A stretch of DNA of 64,000 nt from Coptis chinensis (GCA_015680905.1 CM027378.1:54461501-54525500), one strand, 5' to 3'. Positions 11,036 to 23,295 are shown, counted from the first letter of the stretch. Notes: generated by a model from the letters alone, not told the origin. Made by a program: numbers and translations.

Positions 11036-12620
11036 CTTTACTGATGTTTAGAGCCTAACAACCCATAAAAGTTCAGCACAAAAATGGTCCACACTTTTTT
11101 TGGGTGGGGTGGGTGAGGTGAGAATTTTTTTTAAACTCACCCCAAAAAACTTGTTAACTCACCCCAGGAAAACAATCTAGTGGTTATGGTGAGAGGGTGG
11201 CACGACCAAATATCGCCTTATGAGATGGAATTTGTCGTCCCACTCCTCTCTTCTTTGTTATATAGACTAGAATTTAACCCGTGGCTACGCCACTCAAGTC
11301 ATTATGGGTGCCATTCACACTCAGCATGTCAACACTAAAAATTACATCTAGTCTTCATGGAGGCGATAAAAAATTACATATGTTTCCAAATAATCGTACA
11401 AAATTGATCTAACTTGAATGACATTTTTATAATACGAATGTATAGTAACGTGATCTAGAAATTGCCCTTGTCTTTAACCTGAATGATTCTTGATTTTGTT
11501 TCCCACCATTTATTTTGTATCTAACAAAGTAATATAAAATCTTGAAATTCATTTCCTCTTTCTTCTCATCTCACAAAGCTTTATGGATAATAGCCGATGG
11601 AACTAAGTTATCTTAGCCCACCCCGAGAGCAAACTCAGATGAAAGGGGAGTCATTAATTTCAATTATTGGGAGCATACCCAGAAGAGTTCATGGATTATT
11701 GTAGGCATCTTAAGTCTCCAATCTTTAAGTAGCAAATCACTTTAACATGGATTATAATTTTCCTTTCTCTATCAAACACCTACTTGCACACTTGCACTGC
11801 AAATAAAATCAGCATATTGAACATTTGCTTACACAAATTGAAGGATAACATGTTGTAAAAAGTGAGTACCATTGCCTATTCGTATCATGCTCCTGCAAAA
11901 TTTTGAGTATCCACAAAATGTCTAAATATTGAGATAAATATAATTAAGTATCCATATCCTTCAACACATAAAACCCAATTTCACAACGCTCAAATGTTCA
12001 ATTGATGCTAGTATAACTCAATGACACACAATGAGGCAAAATGAAGAATATTTGGCACCATCGAACATTTAGTTGTTGCAACCTTGGTTTTCCATATATT
12101 AATATATATATACTTCAACTATTTGTTGCAGGCATAGTCTCCATTCCCCAAGCAACTGAAAAAATTAGGGTCACTAACTACATAGACAATGTCACCTGCA
12201 AGATATGTTGAAAATAAAATTATATAAAATATTACAGATTCATTTGCCATCATCACTCACGAATGCAGAATGGGGTGCCAATAAGTTTTAGGAAACACAA
12301 TCAAAGAAAAAAAATGAATTAAAGATTCTCAACTAGATGGCCTATATATAGTGTGCCAAGTAATAGAGCATCAATTGATCATGGTGATCAGGTGATGCCT
12401 ATGATAGGCCTCTCATTACTGCATTATCCATGCTTCCTTTTGAACCCCACAAAGCCAGACCATAAGTGGTAATTAACCTAACTACCATTACCACCACTTG
12501 GGAATAGATTTATGTGTGCAAAGGGAAAAATCAATTGCTTGGTGTTTACTTAGTCAAATAAGCTAGCTTGTTGATAACTGGAATTATGAAAAGCCAATGA
12601 ACTACATAAACATTCCCTAA
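11036..12620. other. unassigned AT-rich DNA inside element B
   Basis: No gene can be supported. At 11090-11170 G/T-rich and complementary C/A-rich blocks (GGGTGAGGTGAGAA, then TTAACTCACCCC) form a loose inverted repeat. At about 11255-11290 TATATAGACTAGAATTTAAC runs into CCCGTGGCTACGCCAC, a phrase like those at the ends of some plant Helitrons or other short repeats. That link is weak. Confidence 0.3.
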
Positions 12621-12623
12621 TAA

Positions 12624-12687
12624 GCGTTGATAACGAAGAATTCTTAGATAAGTTAGCGTTGATAATGAAGAATTCTTAGATAAGTTA
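12624..12687. repeat. 32-bp tandem duplication
   Basis: The phrase GCGTTGATAACGAAGAATTC plus TTAGATAAGTTA occurs twice in a row with one base change. It lies directly before the larger 312-bp duplication and shares its GATAAGTTAG phrase. Confidence 0.8.
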
Positions 12688-13340
12688 GTAGTAATTCTAA
12701 AACCTTTCGTGTTTAGTTGTATGAGTTTATAGTAAGTGTTGGGAGTTTCCCAATCGCACTAATACTCTATAAAAATTTTGCGAAGAAGGAAGAAAGTGAT
12801 TGTACCTACGAAGTCCGCTGATCGAGATTGAGAAGTAAGTAATATATGAGCTAAGAAGGTGTTGGGCAGTTTGGAGAAGGCTATGGAGAGTTTGTCGAGA
12901 AGAAGGCTATGAGGATTAATATCATCAATACATTATAATTTAGATAAATTTACATAAGTTAAAATTTAAAGAAGTTAAATAAGTTATTTAGATAAGTTAG
13001 TAGTAATTCGAAAACCTTTCGTGTTTAGTTGTATGAGTTTATAGTAAGTGTTGGGAGTTTCCCAATCGCACTAATACTCTATAAAAATTTTGCGAAGAAG
13101 GAAGAAAGTGATTGTACCTACGAAGTCTGCTGATCGAGATTGAGAAGTAAGTAATATATGAGCTAAGAAGGTGTTGGGCAGTTTGGAGAAGGCTATGGAG
13201 AGTTTGTCTAGAAGAAGGCTATGAGGATTAATATCATCAGTACATTATAATTTAGATAAATTTACATAAGTTAAAATTTAAAGAAGTTAGATAAGTTATT
13301 TAGATAAGTTTCATAAATTCTAGATAAGTTAGTAGTAATT
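12679..13340. repeat. 312-bp tandem duplication, two full units and a partial third
   Basis: The unit starts GATAAGTTAGTAGTAATTC. Copies begin at 12679 and 12991, and a short third start is near 13303. The two full units differ at only a few bases, for example TCCGCTGATC against TCTGCTGATC. This points to a recent duplication. The frequent GATAAGTT/AGATAAGTTA phrases at the unit edges give short homologies that could promote slippage or unequal exchange. Confidence 0.85.
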
Positions 13341-14822
13341 TTTTTGAGTACGTTTTCATAAAGATTGTTTCCTAATTGGAATAAACTTACTCTTTAATCG
13401 TGTCGGTCTATCGTCAGATGTATTGATTGTATTAACTATTAGCCATCCGATGTAGGCTTCATACAAACCACTTAAAAACCAAGTTGTTTTATTATATAGA
13501 TAAGTTAGGTAGAATCTTTTTATGTTTCGAACCCAAATCCTAGTCAAAACAATCCATCTAGTAAATTGGGCCTAAAAGCTAAAGAAAGACCACCTGACTA
13601 GGACATTATTATAGAAACAAATACAGAAGAGACCGATACATCTTTATTCCTTTTGCTCATCTCCTACTTACAGCCGCACCCTCACCATAACTCACCGTCT
13701 GCACCCTTACCACTCCCTCATCGTCACCACCACTCAACTACCTCATCGTCATCACCATTTAACTCCACCCATTAACAAGCACTGTAACTTCTAGTTACAC
13801 CTACCTGAGACTTGGAACACTTGCTAACTGGCAAGATTGACTGCCGATCAGTTCCCAATTGTTTCTAATTAAGTTTTGGAACTCTACATCCGCAAACAGT
13901 AGCTTTATCATCCTCCTCTCCCGATTAGCTCCTCATATTGTTGTCAGGAGGGAAATAAGAGAACATGAAGGGTGATCAGGTGGTCTCGGGTATAGGAAAG
14001 ACTGGTAGATTATGGGTATTTGTTTAGGAATTAGAGAGAAAGAAGCTCCTGAACCTTAAGGACTTATTAGCCAGTAGTAGTTCTTTTGGATCAGATTTTG
14101 AACTTTAATGACTTGTTCACCGCCCTTAACTGATTAGGTGCGCTGCATTAGTCCTTCAATAACAATGCTATAATGGTTCTTCAAACAAGAATGTGAAAAA
14201 CACGGTTGGGATTATCTCTATTATTCTAAGGGGGACAAATGTCATGAAGATATTGTTTGACGTTTTTATGATTGTCGAATTGATTATAATGAGGCGAGTG
14301 GGAAAATGGAATTTAATTGGGATAATGAATCTGGGCCTATTAACATAACTGATTTTCTGGTAGAGAAATTTGGACTCTTATAGTTCTGCATTTTCTTAAT
14401 AACTATTTTTGATCACTCATGTACTTGATTGTCTAATATGGCTATATCACTCTTATTTTTAGGCAGAGACAAATCTTGTATTCCATGTAACAATGAAACT
14501 ATTTATATAAGCAATTATTATTATTTTATTATTTGTTGTCTAATTTTTATTTTTTATTTTCAGTCGTGTCAATTGTACATGTAACTCATGCATTCCACTC
14601 TAGCACCTTTTCTCCTCTTTTTTGGAGACGTGTAACTCTGCATAATGAGCACTTGACAAATATTTAGTCGTTCTAGTAATTTTAATCCCTATGAATCATT
14701 ACTCTTATTTGTTTTGTTAAGGATATAAATTCTATAGGTTTTAGTTGATGTAATTTTGCACACATTTAAGGTAATATCCCTAATTCTCTAATCATTTAAA
14801 CTATGGTAAGCTTTTTACATAT
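13341..14822 (+). other. degenerate internal sequence of element B
   Basis: No intact ORF is seen. The C-rich stretch 13660-13790 and the text up to the G-run at 14859 are in the place where X or Y would be in M. I cannot read either ORF with confidence, so this is only a possible remnant of the env-position region. Confidence 0.3.
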
Positions 14823-14876
14823 CTTATATAGTCATTGAGGACAATGCTTAAATTAGTTGGGGGGGGGGGGGGTGAG
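14823..14876 (+). promoter_or_regulatory. internal PPT-like motif with 14-G run (element B)
   Basis: CATTGAGGACAATG is followed by AATTAGTT and 14 consecutive G residues (14859-14872), then TGAGAATT. The order and the following TGAGAA match the internal motif of element A at 2188-2226, which lies after ORF Y. The G-run length may vary through slippage. Confidence 0.5.
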
Positions 14877-16530
14877 AATTAAAATTTTGCAATATTTTAA
14901 TTACAATATTTGGAAATTTAATTTATATGTGAATTATGGTGATTCTAGGTGAAAAGTATATTTTTATCGTTTAAACTAGCTAATGAAAATTGGAAACTAT
15001 AAGTCATAATCAGGATTAGTAAGACTTTTAGACTAAGTTTCTATTACTAGAAATGGATCTCACTGATAAAAGTCTTAGTCTAGAGTAAGTTCATATAATA
15101 CACCACTAGAGGAATTTCAAATGAAAGAGCAACTTAAACTTCTACCAAACTAGATGATTAGTAGAGAGACTTGACCTGTGAGACTTGAGTATTTCAGTTT
15201 TAATTTCTTGGAAAGTCTTTACGTAAATCTGAGTCCAAGTTGACTCAACTATTTTTCTATGCTTAAATTCGTTGTGTAGTCTCATTTATTCTTGATTTGG
15301 TCAATCACGAGGTGGCATCAACTGGGGAGATAGCCATTATGTCTTGTAGTCTATTCAAAGCGGAATATCATACTGTTAAGTCAAGTAGTGACCAATCAAC
15401 CTTTATCCCACCTAGTAGGATTATCATGTTAACCTCTTTTGAGCCTTATATATTAAGCGTTTTATTCTTAAACTAATCATCTTAAACCCAACTCCAGATA
15501 AGATATTATTAGCCTTACCCATATTTCTGAGGATTTCTAAAGAACTAAGGAGAAAGCAAGAACGAAGAAGATTTTGAAGGAAATTTTACCAAAGAAAATA
15601 AAGAAAGCATCCTTTTTGCTCAAAGTGATCCAATTGAAAAAATATATATATATATTGAAAAAAGAAAAGAAGAAAAAATAGAAATAATTGAGCAGAAGTG
15701 GAGAGAAATTTAAAGTATTATGATCTACAAAGTGAAGAAATTTCCAACAAGGTCAAGTGCAAAAAGTCTTTAGTATATTCTCATAAATGTTTGAATCATT
15801 TTTACCCTTTTTTTCTTAACTTGTCCTAAGCCCCATCTTAATACCCAGACTTATCACTAAAGTATGATATGAAGTGTAGAATAGGTGAGAGGATGCAAAA
15901 GTGAAGGACCCGACACTTTAAATGTGATTGACATTCCTTCCTTGAGACTTTATTTATATATTTGCAAATTTCCGTCTTTCTGACTAAATATGTGGGATGT
16001 TCTACTTTTTACTCATTTCCCTGCATATGGAGGTAAAATAGAAAACTTATCAGAGAGAGATTTTCTTGCGAGTGAATGAAATGGTGATATTTGAAGTCAA
16101 AATACTAATCCAAAGGTGAGGTAGAAATCTGTTGCTTGGAAAAGAGAAATGAATCAAAATGGTTAAAAATGAATAAGCTCTAGTTAGGATTACTAGTCAG
16201 TATTTTCTATCTTTATGAATAAAACCTTAGCCTAATGTTTTCTAATCATGGGTGTGATAAGTAGTAACCTTTTGATTTAGACATTTTAACTGAAAAAAAT
16301 TATTTTCTCTAGATTTCACCATAGTTCATATTTAAAATTGATTTTGTGGGTATATCAACTGAAAACCCTCACGAAGCTATAACTTGTCCTTTAAGGGTAA
16401 CTTAAAGGTCTAAGGCCTTGTTGCATATCGTAAATGTAACCGCGATGCCTGCAAAAGTGAGTTAGTACATTTATTATTTAATTAATATTGTTAGCTTTGA
16501 ACACTTCTCTAGTATAACACATATTTGCTG
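14877..16530 (+). other. 3' noncoding region of element B
   Basis: The region contains no gene. At 16365-16455 it includes the conserved block CTCACGAAGCTATAACTTGTC ... AAGGCCTTGTTGCATA, found in the 3' noncoding regions of A, J, K and L. It ends in the polypurine tract at 16531. Confidence 0.55.
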
Positions 16531-17068
16531 GTTGGGGGTTGTGATAAGTGCTCAAAAGTAATGATTTATATCCCCAATTATGTGTATGTTAGTCTCAATT
16601 TTATATTTAAATATTCTAATATGATGCAAATTGATTTTTTGCAGGTCCAAGAACCTAAATGTGAGTTTTTTCTTATGTTTTAGTTTAGTTCTTCTTCTAT
16701 CATGTTCTAGTATAAATCCCCCATTGAGTTTCTTCTTATTCGTCCATTGATCTAACGCTCCTTGTGGAGGTTAGGAGGTCTTAGGGTAATTCATGATTGT
16801 GTAGAGCCAAATACAACAAACCCTAGATTCTTTTCTTCTAGTTTTTAGTGTTCTAGTGTGATGATTATATTCTTTATGGCACCTCAGTTAGTTGTATGGT
16901 TAATGCCACATGTAGATTTTCCATGACACCTAGAGTTGTATATTGAATGCCACGTAAAACACAATTTGGTTAGATATAATATATCATTTGGAGATTGAAG
17001 AAGTATTTGGTGGTAAGGTAGAAAACATGTTGAAATTCAAATATTATCATCATGGTTATGAGCATAAA
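16531..17068 (+). repeat. polypurine tract and truncated 3' LTR of element B
   Basis: GTTGGGGGTTG (16531-16541) precedes the LTR start TGATAAGTGCTCAAAAG at 16542. The LTR matches the 5' copy from 16665 on. It is interrupted at 17068 by the LTR of element C. The next bases in the 5' copy (after GAGCATAA at about 5950) are not found elsewhere in the window. Confidence 0.8.
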
Positions 17069-17758
17069 TGTAAGGGGGATTTCCCATCAATAGATAGAGG
17101 ACACATGGACAGGGAATGACCTAGAACTATAAATACCTAGAATGAGACGAGAACCATCGGATTAGTTTTGGGAATAAGTAACCTCGTGTTTCTCATGAGT
17201 GTTTCATAAACATGTGTTAGTTACATGACATGCCACCTCCAGAGATAACAGTTAGCCAAGTCGTTAGGAACTGATATAGACAGTTCTTGAGCAGAAGGGA
17301 ACTGAGGAGGACGTTCCTTGATGATAAGGAAGGAATCAGGATGGCATATCTCTAAGAGGTTACCTTTTAGACCTAATCTTTCTGTACATAACGGGTTATT
17401 ATGATCTAAAAGAAAACATATCTTTGATAGGATATGGTCTAGATTCATACTTCTAAGGAGGGAGGAGTCCTAATAGGAAAGTAGAGTCCAAAGAGGGGAG
17501 GAAACTCACAAGCAGTGAGGTTAGCCTAAACCCTAAGACTCCTAAGACTTCTCCTATATAAACAAGAGGAATTCGCTCTTAGGAACTATGCAAAATGGGG
17601 TTTGATTCTTCTAAGCAGATAGGAAGATACGTAGGCAGCCGCATAGCGGTTGAACCCTGATTATTCAATCAACTCATCTCATTTCTCTCTTCCATCCCTA
17701 AAGTACTTCATCACATGGCACAGAGGAGGATCGTAGGATAGTCAAAAATTCCCCTACA
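17069..17758 (+). repeat. 5' LTR of element C
   Basis: The LTR starts TGTAAGGGGGATTTCCC and ends AAAAATTCCCCTACA, giving inverted ends. It includes a TATA-like TCCTATATAAACAAGAGG near 17552-17571, a plausible promoter. The PBS follows after a short spacer. Confidence 0.8.
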
Positions 17759-17763
17759 TCTTT

Positions 17764-17781
17764 TGGTGCCATTTGTGGGCA
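17764..17781 (+). promoter_or_regulatory. primer-binding site of element C
   Basis: TGGTGCCATTTGTGGGCA follows the LTR end by five bases. It resembles the TGGCGCCGTCTGTGGGGA type typical of Tat-like elements (recalled). Confidence 0.65.
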
Positions 17782-17841
17782 ACGGTAGCAGGTAACATTT
17801 GTTTGGTTAACCGATTTAGTTTAAACATTCTTTACATTGTG

Positions 17842-19450
17842 ATGGCAAGAACTAAGAAGACAAAAGGTGGCGCTACCACTCACAATATCGCTGTCAGAGA
17901 AGAGGAACGTGAGATACCTGATGAAGGAGAGAATATCAAGCATTACGGGGTAGATATCCCCTTTCAAGCTATGATAGGTAACTAGCACTGATGGACTAGT
18001 CGCTACAGGCGCAGGCACTGACGCTCAAGGAGAGCGTCAAAATGGTGAGAATATTACTCTCACCACTCCAGGGTCTGTTCAGGCAAGCCAGGCGGTACAG
18101 ACTCTGGAACAACAAAGGCAAAACCTCAGCAGGGAAATACAACTGCTAAGGCAGTTGTATCAAAATGACACATGGAAGGAGCCGCACATCGATCTCATTA
18201 GTGACGGCTTTCTAGAGAGCGGTCAGATCAGGATCCTGAGATGACTTGATCCAGTTCGGCATGAGCCATCAGAATCATAATACAGCAGATCAGATGAACA
18301 CTCAAACTTTGCTGAAGAATCAGAGTTAATTGATCAGGATCACGACATTAACCCTCGACACCAAATAAGAACTCAGAACAAAAGAGTTTTTAGCAAAGAA
18401 AACATATAGGAGACTGAGAAGAATGACCTGATCTGTCAAATGAACATGATGATTGGTAAAGGAAGAAAAATACAAGACTTCCTAGTTCAATCTACTATAA
18501 TGGGGACAGGCCGATCTCCTTTTTCATCACGAGTAGTCAGAAAGTCCTATCCCCACGGTTACAGACAATCAAAATTTAGTATCTTCAGTGGCAAGTCAAA
18601 TCAAGTGGATCATGTGTTCAGATATAGAGCTACCATAGGACAGTATGAAAGGCATGACCACGTCATGTGTTAAGAGTTCAAAGCTTCCCTATCTGGACCC
18701 ACCCTCCAGTGGTACCATAGGTTACCAGAGCAGTAGGTCAGGTCTTCAGCAGAGCTATTTAGAATCTTCAATGACAGATACTTGTACAACAAACATTAAC
18801 CAAAATGAATCGATGCACTGTTTAACATTAAGAAAAAGGATGGCAAAGCATTAAGGTCCTATATGCAACGCTTTATGGAAATTTCGATACAGATAAAGTC
18901 TTGTGACGAACAGACTGCTATCATAGCTTTGAAATAATGGTTGGATGAAAACAATACCTTATTCGAATCCCTTTTTAGAAAACCACCCCGCGATTTGGAG
19001 GAACTACTAGATAGGGTTGAAACTCATGCAGGGTGGGAGGAGGATGTCCTGAATAGGCATCAAAAAGCAAAAAAAAAACCAAATCAGACAACCCCCTCAG
19101 TCCCACGAGAAGGGCAAGGGAACTCTTCACCTCCAAAGCATAAGAGAGATCGCCATCATGGTCGCCAGAGGTCAGATTCCCCATCAAAAGGGCGAATACC
19201 GAGAGGGCTGTACCAGAATTCAGCCAGCAATAAAGATGGAAAACCACAGAAGAAACCACATGTGGAAGGGGTTGAAGAAACTCTTCCCTCGCTCGACAAG
19301 AACTTTGCTCCCCTAAAAAAAATGCCGGATGAGATCTTGGACTCAATCAAGAACCAGAGCTACCTCAAATGGCCAGCTACACTTAAGCCAGGTTCCTTAG
19401 GTACTAGAGATCAACGAACTTACTACAAGTTCCATAAGAGTAAGGGCTAA
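17842..19450 (+). pseudogene. gag: gag of element C
   Basis: The reading starts at the ATG of MARTKKTKGG and soon meets stops. Later pieces in changing frames give the gag core: SLSGPTLQWYHRLPEQ at about 18685-18733, LFRIFNDRYLY, KALRSYMQRFM and FRKPPRDLEELLDRVE. The last open piece (18941-19450) continues into a basic Lys/Arg-rich region (KRDRHHGRQRSDSPS) that would bind RNA. The order fits Tat gag. Many stops and frame changes show it is dead. Confidence 0.75.
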
Positions 19451-19624
19451 AACACCAGGACATGTAAGACCCTAAAAAATGAACTCCAAGACCTAATTGA
19501 GAGGGGGTACTTGAAACAGTTCTTAACATAGGAGCAGGCAAATGCAGTGCAACCTGAGGAGGTCAGCATATCCAGTTAAGATCCCCCAAGAACTAGCCCA
19601 CTCAATAGTCGCGTTCATATCAAC

Positions 19625-20280
19625 ATGATCTCAAGAAAGGCAAGCCAGAGAAGTGGACAGGTCATAGAGAAAGGAGCAAGATACCAAATGTGCGTCGCAA
19701 AGCAAATGAGGATCATGAACAATGAAGTGACTATGGACTGTCATCTGGTCAACACGCTGTCCCACAAAGATCCACCTATCCAGATCACCGAAGCCGATTG
19801 TCTCAGCATCCAGCGAACATATGAGGATGCATTGGTCCTTACACTTCCATTTAGCGATTACAATCTGCATCGTATATTGGTCGATTCAGGAAGTTTGGCA
19901 GATGTGTTATACTATGATGCATTCAAGAAGCTACAGATTCCTAACTTAGAGATAGCCATCACTCATTCCAACCTGTATGGATTCAGCAGAGACAAAGCTC
20001 TAACAGTTGGAGAGGTCTAGCTACCTGTAGCCACCAGTCCAATAGCCCTCATCATTAACTTTGTTGTGGTCAAAGCTAACACACCATATCATATGATCCT
20101 GGGCAAGACCTGGCTGCATAGACTCTGTGCTGTTCCCAGCACCTATCACTAATGTTTAAAATTCCCACATAATGGAAGAATTGAGACAATCCGAGAAGAT
20201 CAAGTGGCTGCCAAAACATGTTATGGTCTAGCGACAAAACAAGCCCTACTCCCTTTTGAGCAAATGGATGTGGAATCACC
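19625..20280 (+). pseudogene. aspartic protease of element C
   Basis: The open piece 19625-20020 gives LHRILVDSGSLADVLYY, a retropepsin active site with Asp-Ser-Gly, followed by LYGFSRD. After a TAG the same frame gives TPYHMILGKTWLHRL, the second conserved part of the fold with ILGKTWL. Tat elements have exactly this pair of motifs (recalled). It lies upstream of the RT fragment, as expected for Ty3/gypsy order. Confidence 0.8.
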
Positions 20281-20439
20281 TGTCAAATAGCAATTATAGT
20301 TGGATCCTCCTCTCCCAGACCTGGTCCCAAGAGAGAGGGAGGATCCCCCCTTACTAGAGCCCTTAGAGGAAGTGGAGATCGTGGGAGGAAGAACACATAG
20401 AACCACTTTCATCGGCACCTTGTTAAGTTCTGACAAACG

Positions 20440-20843
20440 CTAGGCTCTGATACACTTCCTCCAGGAACACAAGGATGTATTTGCTTGGTCAATCGATAAA
20501 ATGCCAGGAATTGATCACCATGTGGCATGCCACTGGCTGAATGTCCGCAGTGATGCAGTAGTAGTTAAGCAGAAGCCAAGAAAAATAGGTGCTGACATAT
20601 CCAAAGCAGTGAAAGCCGAAGTCCAAAAGCTGAAGGTAGCTAATTTTATCAGGAAAATCAATTTCCCCACCTAGATTTCTAACATTGTCCTAGTACGTAA
20701 GAAGAATGGGTCATGGAGAATCTGTATCGACTTTACAGATTTGAACCGCGTGTGTCTAAAAGACAATTACCTTTTGCCACAAATTGACAAATTGGTGGAT
20801 GCAATGGCTGGATATGAATTGTTATCCTTCACAGATGGGTTAT
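20440..20843 (+). pseudogene. reverse transcriptase of element C, N-terminal fragment
   Basis: The region reads HKDVFAWSIDKMPGID, then VRKKNGSWRICIDFTDLN (the conserved RT block) and the start of the next block ending LLSFTDG. The usual catalytic YxDD part is not present because the LTR of element F begins at 20844. A stop lies near 20672-20674. This is the only recognisable reverse transcriptase sequence in the window. Confidence 0.85.
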
Positions 20844-23175
20844 TGATCAGCTCCCAAATGTGCATTTTATTATCCGTATATTGCTGCATTACAGTCCCTC
20901 TTACGCTTACCGAAAAGATAACTCATAAATTTTACTGCCTTTTTCAGGTTAAGGAGTATTTCAGACCACTTATCATAAAAGCAATGTCTTAACACCAAAA
21001 AGAGCCTTAATCACGCTTATTATGAAGACCAGTAGCTGCTGTGGAAAAGTGCTGAAAAAGTCAAAGTTAACTAGTCAAAGTCAACGATCAAAGTTAACAG
21101 TCAAATTTCTCAAATCAAAAGACCAAAGATGGAGGCCCTTATTTCAAATTGTGAAGACTTCTCCCTAAACCTACTGATAATAGCCCAAAACTGTAGTTTT
21201 AACCCTGTAACAGTCATACTTTTAGGCCAATTATGTGAGTAATAATTAAGAGTTAATCTCGACACGTGTTTTTATCGTTTGGGCTTCAAAGTCAATTATG
21301 TGCAGAAATGTGCCACTTTGATGAGATAAAGGAGCAATGGTTGGTTGCTAAGGAGTTCTGTGATTAAAGGCCAAGATTCAAGAAGACAAAGCCTTTCTAA
21401 AGCCCGGTCAAAGCTGAAAAGTCAAAGTCAACGCGGGCAGAAACAGCACACGAAGTCAGCAGAACTTCCGAAGGCCGTATCTTTGAACTCAGACCTTGGA
21501 ATTGGGTCTACCTTATGTTAAAATGACCAGCTCGGAAAGAGCTTTCCAATGGTCCAAGCCTTGGCCCAATCAGAGGAGCAAAAGTGGACGAAAAGTCTGT
21601 CGAAGCCAACTGCAGCTGAAGAGGCCTTTTTGGACTGAAAGAATTGGGTTTTGGGCCTGATTCTTTGGCCCAAAACATGGCTCCAAGCCCATGCACGATT
21701 TTTGGATCTGAAACATATAAAAACAAAAGCTTAGCTCTTTGTTAATGGTAGCTAGTTAGACCTAAAACTATAAATAATTATAAATCTAGTTTTCATTAAA
21801 TAAAATTAAGTTTAGTTCATTTCAATTCTTGTTTTAGATTAATCTTTAGAATCATTGTTCTTCATTATTTGATAAATAAAATAGCTAGTTTGTCAATTTC
21901 AATTTTGTCATTTCAATTTATAGATCTAATTTTAATTCTTATTGAGTATCATTTCTGAGTTGTTAAATTAGATTGAAGTATTGTTAGTTAAATTAGCCAA
22001 GTTAGAATTTTGGTATGATGTTTAGTTATAATTCAATGAGAAATAATGGTTTGATGAATCAAGGCTAAAACCTCCATTAGAGGGGTTGATGAAGCCTTGA
22101 TGAAAACTTAGTTGTATAGTGTAGAGTCGTTGTAGAGTCTATTCCATTCTAGAAGGTCGTGTTTCGCCATGAGAATGGGTGGACGACCTCACATGCTAGT
22201 TATAATTGGCAAAAATTCCATGCTAATTAGGGATTAGAACGAGCAATTCTTACCGTAAGAACGTAAGAATTAGATTACAACAGTCTATGCTAGGTGATTA
22301 AGTTGGATTCGAGGTGGATTCACTTCCCCTCTAATTCTTTATCTAGATTCACATTTCAGTATTCGTAGCATTCCGTTATTAAGTAACTTGTCAATTGAAT
22401 CCACCCCGTAGTATAGAATTCCCCTCGTAAATCTCTCACTAGACATAAGACCGATTAGTTAACTACGAAATCATTCCATGCTAAAGAACTAGGAGTGGAA
22501 CGAATTTGTTACTCCACTCTATTTTGATAGAATTGAGAGTAGAAAACTTGATAGGAATTAGTAAAATAAGTTTTAGTTTACTTAGGTTTTGAGTTTTATC
22601 GTTCATTTCGTAGGTAAACTTTATCTTTTTACATTTATCACCTACCTTGGTCAAGAAGGCACCAAAAAGCAAAAACAAAAGTGAAAGGGGTGAGGTGTCT
22701 AGTTTGTAGTGGAGAAGGGAAACTCTATAAATGGCAAAAGTAGGGGTATATAAACAAAAAGCAAGAGAGAGAGAACTCATCCATTGTCTTAGGATTCAAA
22801 CCATTTGGTTTGTTTATTTTCTTGTATTGTTTTTCAATTCATGTTTTAATTTCTTGTTGTTTTATTTTATTTCAATCAACTTGTTATTTCCTTTTCTTTA
22901 TTTCAATCAAACTTGTTACTTGTTCTTTGTTTTAATCTTCAATCTTGTTTGTTGCTTTCATTTCAATGTTTTAATCAATCTTCCTTTCAAGTTTTCAAGT
23001 CATTTTAATCAAACAATCAAGCTTTCAAGTTCATTAGCTTAAAACCATTCTAATACTATAAGAGTCTACCTTTCTTCTTCATATTTCCCTCACTCAAACT
23101 CTAAACAATTTAGGATGAACCTCAACTCTTAATCTAACTCTTTTGAAGTATATTCGCTACAATATTAAAGCATCA
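20844..23175 (+). repeat. 5' LTR of element F (type D), split by a solo LTR
   Basis: The LTR starts TGATCAGCTCCCAAATG and ends AAAGCATCA. The two parts, 20844-21174 and 22646-23175, match the minus-strand LTR of J (46709-47584) without interruption, giving 861 against 876 bp. It includes a TATA-like stretch GGGGTATATAAACAAAAAGC near 22744-22763 and a T-rich, ATC-rich region before the end. Confidence 0.85.
21175..22640 (+). repeat. solo LTR of type A with 5-bp target duplication CCTAC
   Basis: The repeat starts TGATAATAGCCC and ends TTACATTTATCA. It is flanked by CCTAC at 21170-21174 and again at 22641-22645. No internal sequence is attached, so recombination between two LTRs has removed it. 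The empty site is present in J (about 47220-47300, minus strand) and reads through without interruption. The family is that of M, K and L, but this copy differs from M's LTR at many sites in its middle part. Confidence 0.95.
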
Positions 23176-23177
23176 AA

Positions 23178-23195
23178 TGGGGCTACCATCATGGA
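23178..23195 (+). promoter_or_regulatory. degenerate primer-binding site of element F
   Basis: TGGGGCTACCATCATGGA starts two bases after the LTR end, as in M. It resembles M's TGGCGCCGCTGCCATCTT with several changes, so it may no longer pair well with a tRNA. Confidence 0.6.
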
Positions 23196-23295
23196 TTGAA
23201 GGAGTGAGAGTGATTGGTTGAGAATCTAAGAAGGGAGCATGATTCTCATCTCTCCATTTCTGTATATACAGTAATTCTCTAAAAGGTAGCTACTT

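Larger units (their letters stand above)
5466..17068 (+). mobile_element. Athila-like element B, gag-protease type, no RT or integrase
   Basis: The element has a 5' LTR (left part displaced by A), a PBS, gag, protease, the post-pol signature, 3' noncoding DNA, a polypurine tract and a 3' LTR cut by element C. The LTR pair is recognised by the match of 5550-5945 with 16665-17068, which differ at scattered bases. Between the protease and the post-pol signature there is only about 250 bp, so RT, RNase H and integrase are absent. The 3' half carries foreign material: a GC-rich minisatellite and local duplications. No clear X or Y ORF can be read. Confidence 0.75.
17069..20843 (+). mobile_element. 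Tat-type Ty3/gypsy element C, 5' part
   Basis: The element has a 690-bp LTR with ends TGTAAGGGG and CCCCTACA, a PBS, gag, protease and the start of reverse transcriptase. At 20844 it is cut by the LTR of element F. Its protein motifs differ from the Athila elements and match the Tat branch, in which gag is followed by a VDSGS protease. All three genes carry stops or frame changes. The 3' half was not found in the window. Confidence 0.8.

Noticed and set aside
10290-11058. Long ORFs of up to 195 codons on both strands in the GC-rich block
   Set aside because: They run over a 53-bp repeat whose period is not a multiple of three, so each unit shifts frame. They are open only because the units have few stop codons; there is no conserved protein.
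14859-14872. G-run as a G-quadruplex
   Set aside because: A single uninterrupted G-run next to the PPT-like motif is better explained as a slipped polypurine tract.
22481-23042. ORFs of about 100 codons rich in Phe, Leu and Ser
   Set aside because: They lie in T-rich LTR sequence, are not conserved in the J copy as protein, and have no motif.
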